A stretch of DNA of 64,000 nucleotides from an uncultured Dyadobacter sp. (GTDB lineage: Bacteria; Bacteroidota; Bacteroidia; Cytophagales; Spirosomataceae). The notes below the pieces were generated by a model. The model was given only the letters and a program-made list of their open reading frames with translations. It made no database searches and was not told the origin of the DNA. Location of the stretch: positions 62,001-126,000 of the forward strand of contig NZ_CAMLSE010000013.1 of NCBI RefSeq assembly GCF_946482605.1. Reading direction: 5' to 3'. This document shows, piece after piece, positions 59,963 through 64,000 of the stretch. The translations under genes were made by a program, and so were the position numbers. How positions within the stretch are numbered: the first letter of the stretch is position 1; each line of letters opens with the position of its first letter.

Positions 59963-60730
59963 ATGAAAACTATTAAAAACAGTTGGTCTCTGCTACTGTT
60001 GATTGCCCTCGGCGCTTGCAGCTCCTCTAAAACCATGCCCTATGAATCGAAGTGGAATGCACCGTTCTCGTATGTCGACGAGATCAAGCCCGACCAGCAG
60101 GACCAGCGTTCCCGGTTGAAATACGGGATCATCAACGACGACCAGTACGTATACATTACATTGAAAACCAAGGACCCGTCCACGATCCAGAACATCCTCG
60201 GCAGTGGTCTTAAAATCGCATTCAGCCCGGAAGGACAGCGGAAAGAATCGTATGCGCTCACATTTCCGGTGGTAGCGAAGGAGGATAGGAAAGCATTGCG
60301 CAGGATCGAGACAGACCTTCCCAATAGCCTCGGACTTGATTTACTACTGGATTCCTTCAATAAGGAAGCGGTTTGGAAAGATAAAGAAGGACAGCACCTG
60401 ATCGACCTGGTGCGGCCTGACGGCAGCATCAAATCACGGATTTCGATGGATCGCAACGGAGAGCTGACCGAGCAGATCGCCATCCCGTTTGCATTAATGG
60501 CTGTGAATGCCAGAGAATCATCTATGATCGGGATGAGCATCAAGGTCGATGGACAATCGTCCTCCAATTCCGGGTTCAGCCCGCGTATCGGCATCGGCCT
60601 CGGTGGTGGTATCGGTATGGGTGGTGGAATGGGTGTGGGCATCGGCACCGGCGGCTATAATTCCCGCTACAACGGCAACGACCGGAATGTGGATATCCGG
60701 CTGGAAGTGCAGCTGGCACGAGCCAATTAA
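59963..60730 (+). CDS. Lipoprotein with glycine-rich tail
   Basis: A 255-residue protein from the ATG at 59963 (MKTIKNSWSLLLLIALGACSS), with a good lipobox LGAC. The frame upstream lacks a signal sequence and is rejected. Residues 30-200 are beta-rich (YVYITLKTKDPSTIQNILGS, KIAFSPEGQRKESYALTFP). Around residues 205-235 is a Gly/Met repeat (GIGLGGGIGMGGGMGVGIG). No family is recognised; the layout recalls small envelope proteins of Bacteroidota. It has its own terminator downstream and is likely a single-gene unit. Confidence 0.75.
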   Translation: MKTIKNSWSLLLLIALGACSSSKTMPYESKWNAPFSYVDEIKPDQQDQRSRLKYGIINDDQYVYITLKTKDPSTIQNILGSGLKIAFSPEGQRKESYALTFPVVAKEDRKALRRIETDLPNSLGLDLLLDSFNKEAVWKDKEGQHLIDLVRPDGSIKSRISMDRNGELTEQIAIPFALMAVNARESSMIGMSIKVDGQSSSNSGFSPRIGIGLGGGIGMGGGMGVGIGTGGYNSRYNGNDRNVDIRLEVQLARAN

Positions 60731-60753
60731 GTGTTGAATTGAAACGCCATATC

Positions 60754-60789
60754 GGACCCGTCGGGCAACGCCCGACGGGTCCTTTTTTT
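60754..60789 (+). terminator. Rho-independent terminator
   Basis: A perfect 13-bp GC-rich stem (GGACCCGTCGGGC with its complement) with a 3-base AAC loop and seven T, 24 bases after the lipoprotein stop. The convergent cyclopropane synthase ends 3 bases past the T-run. Confidence 0.9.
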
Positions 60790-60791
60790 AA

Positions 60792-62051
60792 TCAGATCCG
60801 TGTGTTGTTCGGGCGACTGTAAACAACCTGTATAACGCCGATATTACGCATCAGAAAGGCCGCTTCGCAGTAGCAAAGGTAATAGATCCATTTGCGGATA
60901 AATGCTTCATCGAAACCCAGTCCCTGCACAAGGGAGAGATTTTCCAGGAATTTCAGAAGCCACAGCCTCAGTGTTTTGGCATAATGCAGTCCAAATTCTT
61001 TCAGATCGATCATCGTCAGATCACCTGTTGCATTAATCGCCCCATTCATTGCCCCGACCGACGGTAACAAGGACCCGGGGAAGATATGCTTCTGGATCCA
61101 ATCCACGCCTTTGCGTAAACTGTGGTAGCGCGAATCCGGGCAGATAATGACCTGCACGGCCAGTAGGCCATCTTTTTCAAGCAGTTGGGCACACTTCCGG
61201 AAATAGGATTTCAAATAGCGGTGCCCCACGGCTTCGAGCATTTCGATGGAGACGATCTTGTCAAACTTGCCCGAGATGGTTCGGTAATCCTGCAAAAGTA
61301 CCTTCACGCGGTGTGATAAACCGGCCGCGGCTATACGTTGGGTAGCCAGTTGCTGCTGTTCCACGGATAGGGTGAGGGAAGTAACCCGACAACCGTAGTT
61401 GCGAGCCATGTGAATGGCGTTGGCACCCCATCCGCTGCCGATTTCGAGCACATGATCGGTGTGTTGCAGGTTCAGCTTGCGGCAAAGCCGGTCGTATTTC
61501 TCAGCTTGCGCTTCTTCCAGCGTCATATCATTTGTCCTGAAATAGGCGCTGGAATAGGTCAGGGTCGGGTCGAGGAAAGTCGCAAAAAAGTCGTTGCTGA
61601 GGTCGTAATGCGCGGAAATATTCTTCCTTGCGCCAGCCATGGTGTTCGCGCGGCCATTGTGCACGATTTTGTTTAGAAACCGAAGGACATTGGTCGAAAA
61701 GGAGCGGACACGACTGCCGGATACGCCGGGTGCATGTTCAATATTCAGCAGCACCCAGGCTACGACGTCGGTCACGCTTTCGGTGTCCCACAAGCCTTCG
61801 GTATATGCTTCTCCAAAACCAATGTCCCCGAAGAGCACCACTCTTTTGAAAAATTCCGGATCATTCACGCGTACGGATGCGCGCAAATCGTGTTCTCCAT
61901 TGCCAAAACCGACGATTTCACCGTCGGGTAAATGCAGAAAGAGTCTGCCCAGCTTCATTTTACCCAGCTGTTTGTAAACAAGGTTTTGATAGAATCCGGG
62001 TTTTGACTTTGCAATGTCGGGGACGGCAGTGTGTCGGGCCTTTTCCAGCAT
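60792..62051 (-). CDS. Cyclopropane-fatty-acyl-phospholipid synthase-like methyltransferase
   Basis: A 419-residue SAM-dependent enzyme. An N-terminal domain (LGRLFLHLPDGEIVGFGNGEHD) is followed by ISAHYDLSNDFFATFLDPTLTYSSAYF, a CFA hallmark, then HVLEIGSGWGANAIHMARNYG (motif I), VSIEMLEAVGHRYL and the C-terminal helical part with YYLCYCEAAFLMRNIGVIQ. Classical members add a methylene across unsaturated lipid acyl chains. It is the last gene of a run with a DUF1365 gene (13 bases upstream) and an FAD oxidoreductase, an arrangement linked to modified fatty acids in several phyla. Confidence 0.92.
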   Translation of the reverse strand: MLEKARHTAVPDIAKSKPGFYQNLVYKQLGKMKLGRLFLHLPDGEIVGFGNGEHDLRASVRVNDPEFFKRVVLFGDIGFGEAYTEGLWDTESVTDVVAWVLLNIEHAPGVSGSRVRSFSTNVLRFLNKIVHNGRANTMAGARKNISAHYDLSNDFFATFLDPTLTYSSAYFRTNDMTLEEAQAEKYDRLCRKLNLQHTDHVLEIGSGWGANAIHMARNYGCRVTSLTLSVEQQQLATQRIAAAGLSHRVKVLLQDYRTISGKFDKIVSIEMLEAVGHRYLKSYFRKCAQLLEKDGLLAVQVIICPDSRYHSLRKGVDWIQKHIFPGSLLPSVGAMNGAINATGDLTMIDLKEFGLHYAKTLRLWLLKFLENLSLVQGLGFDEAFIRKWIYYLCYCEAAFLMRNIGVIQVVYSRPNNTRI

Positions 62052-62064
62052 GGTTTGTTCCTGA

Positions 62065-62877
62065 TTAGGGTTTGTAGGGCCTGAAAACCTGTTTCTGCAT
62101 GAAAGGGTTATCGGCTTTCCGTATGAAACGCAGTCTGCGCGTCCAGAGCAGGAACGCCTGCCAGTGGATCATCGCGATGACTTTGAGGGTGATCAATGGA
62201 AATGAGAAAAAGAAATACAGCAGATTTGCATCTGTCAATTGCTTTCGCTGGCCTTTCAGCGAGCTTAAAAACAGCAGGTTACCGTCCTGGTCATAGTCGT
62301 TGATATGCACATGGAGGGCTTCATCGGGTATCGAAAGTTTGAAATGGAAACGGGTATCCAGAGCCATGAAGGGTGAAACGAAAAATTCCTTGGGCGTATT
62401 TAGTTCAAAGCGTTGGTTGTTCAGCTGTCCGGCGCCGAGGAAATAGGGCTTCATTTCTCCGAATGTGTTACCCACCTCCACGACGGCACATAACGGGCGT
62501 TCGTACTCGTCGTAGCAATAATAGAAAGAGACGGGATTGAACTGATAGCCGAGTGTGCAAAGGTTGGTCAGCACCATGATACGCCCTGTCCCGATCGCAA
62601 CGCCATTCTCGGCCAGGTAGGTGGTCAGCTGTTCCCGGATGTTCCGGCTGCGGTCCGGCTTTTCCCTCGGCAGCTGCAAATGGTCCTTGTCCCGGAAATT
62701 GAAAATATTGAAACGGTTCCGGCTCATCCACCAAAGCTTCCGGTGCAGGTGGTCCAATTCCTCCAGATTCAGGTAAAACAGGAATATATTGTACTGAAAG
62801 TAATGCGCCTTCGGGCTTAGCCGCTTGTGCATTACAGTGGCCTTGTATAAGCATGAATGGAGTGCTGTCGCTTTCAT
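62065..62877 (-). CDS. DUF1365-family protein
   Basis: A 270-residue protein from the ATG at 62877 (MKATALHSCLYKATVMHKRL); an upstream start at 62928 would overlap the oxidoreductase by 11 bases and lacks family similarity. The N-terminal ALHSCLYKATVMHKRLSPKAH and LFYLNLEELDHL, with VLTNLCTLGYQFNPVSFYYCYD and VEVGNTFGE later, are the DUF1365 signature. The reaction of the family is not established; it co-occurs with CFA-type synthases and FAD oxidoreductases, so it likely acts in the same lipid route. Confidence 0.85.
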   Translation of the reverse strand: MKATALHSCLYKATVMHKRLSPKAHYFQYNIFLFYLNLEELDHLHRKLWWMSRNRFNIFNFRDKDHLQLPREKPDRSRNIREQLTTYLAENGVAIGTGRIMVLTNLCTLGYQFNPVSFYYCYDEYERPLCAVVEVGNTFGEMKPYFLGAGQLNNQRFELNTPKEFFVSPFMALDTRFHFKLSIPDEALHVHINDYDQDGNLLFLSSLKGQRKQLTDANLLYFFFSFPLITLKVIAMIHWQAFLLWTRRLRFIRKADNPFMQKQVFRPYKP

Positions 62878-62917
62878 ATCCTGATATACGATGTTCGCAT
62901 TTCTTTGGATGAGAGCC

Positions 62918-64000
62918 TTAGAGAACATTTTTGCCGGTTAATTGCGAGCAGAGGTTCACTGCGCTTGCAAACGCATCTTCATGAAAGCCGTACTTGAAAT
63001 AACTGCCGCAGAAGTAGATCGGCCCGCCGGCATTCAATACGTTGAGCTCCGCTTGTGCGTTAATGGCCGGAATGTCGAACAGCGGGTGTTCATAGTCGAT
63101 TTCACGAATGATTTTCCGGTGATCCAGGTCGTCCTGCGGGTTAATGGACAGGAAGTAGTTTTCCTGATCTGAAACGTTCTGGAGGCGGTTCATCCAATAA
63201 ATGGTGCTGGGTCTCAGACGCTCGTTTTCGCGGGTAATGCGGTAGTTCCAGCTGCTCCATGCCAGCTTTTTCCCGGGCATTATCGCCGCATCGGTGTGCA
63301 GGACGGCTTTGTTGTGCTGGTATTTAAAGCAGGACAGGAGGCGCTGTTCAGCATCTGTGGGAACGTCGAGCAGGCGCAGCGCCTGGTCTCCATGGGTGGC
63401 CACGATCACCCGGTCGTAGCGCTCAGAGGTTCCGTCCGTGCATTGTACGATCACGCGACCGTCCGCACGAACCAGTTTCGCGACTTTTGCATGGGTCCGT
63501 ATCTTGTCCCGGAAAGGTGCGATCAGCAGCTCGCGGTACGACTGGCTGCCCTGATGAAGCGTATACCACTGATGCTGTGTGTCGAGTCCTAGAAATCCGT
63601 GATTTTTGAAAAACCGGACCAGTGTAACAACCGGAAAATCGAGCATTTCTTCCATCGGGGTCGACCATACTGCCGAGCTCATCGGTATCAGGTACTTCCA
63701 GAGCATATCGTCACCATATCCTTTTTCGCGTATGTACCTGCCCAGTGAATGGCCGGCGTATTCGGGGGCGTCGAGGATGGCGATGCTCTCCCGGTTGAAG
63801 CGGGCGATCTGGGCCAGCATTTTCAGGTAGGGGATGTTGAACAGGTTTTTGCGCTGCGCAAACAGGTGATTAATGCTGGTACCGCTGTATTCCAGCCCGC
63901 TGGGCTTGTGCTGCACGCTGAACGACATGTCGGTTTTCCGGATCGGGGCGTGGATCCGATCAAAAAGCTTGCACAGGAGCGGATAAGTCTGGAAACTAAA
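62918..64000 (-). CDS. FAD-dependent amine-oxidase-like oxidoreductase, 5' truncated
   Basis: The frame is open to the last base of the window, so the N-terminal FAD-binding part is missing; about 360 residues remain. KTDMSFSVQHKPSGLEYSG, YDRVIVATHGDQALRLLDVPTDAE (the second dinucleotide half), SSWNYRI and YFCGSYFKYGFHEDAFASAVNL (the C-terminal FAD-contact helix) match NAD(P)/FAD-dependent oxidoreductases of the amine oxidase superfamily that sit beside DUF1365 and CFA genes. It is likely a desaturase or oxidase acting on a fatty acyl chain. Gap to the next gene 40 bases. Confidence 0.88.
   Translation of the reverse strand, partial: FSFQTYPLLCKLFDRIHAPIRKTDMSFSVQHKPSGLEYSGTSINHLFAQRKNLFNIPYLKMLAQIARFNRESIAILDAPEYAGHSLGRYIREKGYGDDMLWKYLIPMSSAVWSTPMEEMLDFPVVTLVRFFKNHGFLGLDTQHQWYTLHQGSQSYRELLIAPFRDKIRTHAKVAKLVRADGRVIVQCTDGTSERYDRVIVATHGDQALRLLDVPTDAEQRLLSCFKYQHNKAVLHTDAAIMPGKKLAWSSWNYRITRENERLRPSTIYWMNRLQNVSDQENYFLSINPQDDLDHRKIIREIDYEHPLFDIPAINAQAELNVLNAGGPIYFCGSYFKYGFHEDAFASAVNLCSQLTGKNVL

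Noticed and set aside
1..64000. tRNA, rRNA, IS elements and prophage
   Set aside because: No cloverleaf, rRNA block, transposase or phage structural gene was recognised on either strand by reading; a tRNAscan-type search was not possible.

Overview
The window looks like chromosomal DNA of a Bacteroidota member of the order Cytophagales, most like Dyadobacter or a close relative (inference from gene content, not a database match). The support is a C-terminal type IX secretion sorting domain on a metallopeptidase, CAnnTTTG-complementary promoter boxes (TAnnTTTG) upstream of pyrG, yidC, hisS, nspC and others, little Shine-Dalgarno signal, and typical Bacteroidota families (RES/Xre pair, long-form HisG, CheB/CheR next to hybrid kinases, carboxynorspermidine decarboxylase). 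No rRNA, tRNA, CRISPR array, prophage or insertion sequence was recognised.

Layout. 1-3.4 kb: end of a PLP decarboxylase and a two-gene unit with a secreted M64 peptidase. 3.4-4.8 kb: a ParA / ribbon-helix-helix pair with iterated AT-rich repeats upstream (type Ib partition layout) and a perfect 29-bp REP-like palindrome. 4.8-7.0 kb: TetR, a small HMA-like protein and an MFS pump, with a palindromic operator at the tetR promoter. 7.0-10.9 kb: a tightly packed minus-strand run of a small membrane protein, a PD-(D/E)XK-like protein, a PIN toxin-antitoxin pair, an Eco57I/TaqI-like DNA methylase and a DinB protein, a likely defence island. 11.0-13.9 kb: an unnamed three-gene cluster of two coiled-coil proteins and a membrane-anchored Ppx/GppA-like protein. 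14-20.7 kb: sugar isomerase, hydrolase, MFS transporter, beta-lactamase-fold hydrolase and small envelope proteins. 20.7-27.8 kb: an AraC-linked RND efflux system (tolC-like, RND pump, adaptor) whose pump carries a canonical EF-hand loop. 28-29.1 kb: two paralogous small secreted proteins. 29.4-33.2 kb: bestrophin, exonuclease, nspC, PIG-L deacetylase.

33.6-49.5 kb is mostly housekeeping: pyrG, yidC, an LpoA-like TPR/periplasmic-binding protein, hemL, a glycosyltransferase, a methyltransferase, a 50-residue basic protein, hisS, then hisG-hisD-hisC with a RES/Xre toxin-antitoxin pair set between hisD and hisC. 49.6-53 kb: a large UvrD/RecB-type helicase whose C-terminal nuclease motif looks degenerate. 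53-60 kb: a signalling cassette of two hybrid histidine kinases flanking stand-alone CheR and CheB. 60.8-64 kb: a lipid-modification run (FAD oxidoreductase, DUF1365 protein, cyclopropane-fatty-acid synthase), cut by the window end.

A theme outside the genes is a set of short-unit repeat arrays (8, 10 and 15 bp units), often arranged as inverted pairs around a spacer between genes, at 25.2, 32.2, 40.4 and 41.5 kb. The best candidates for something undescribed are the Ppx-like/coiled-coil cluster, the EF-hand in the RND pump, the methylase/PIN/nuclease run and the NYKHPNKAA secreted paralogues.
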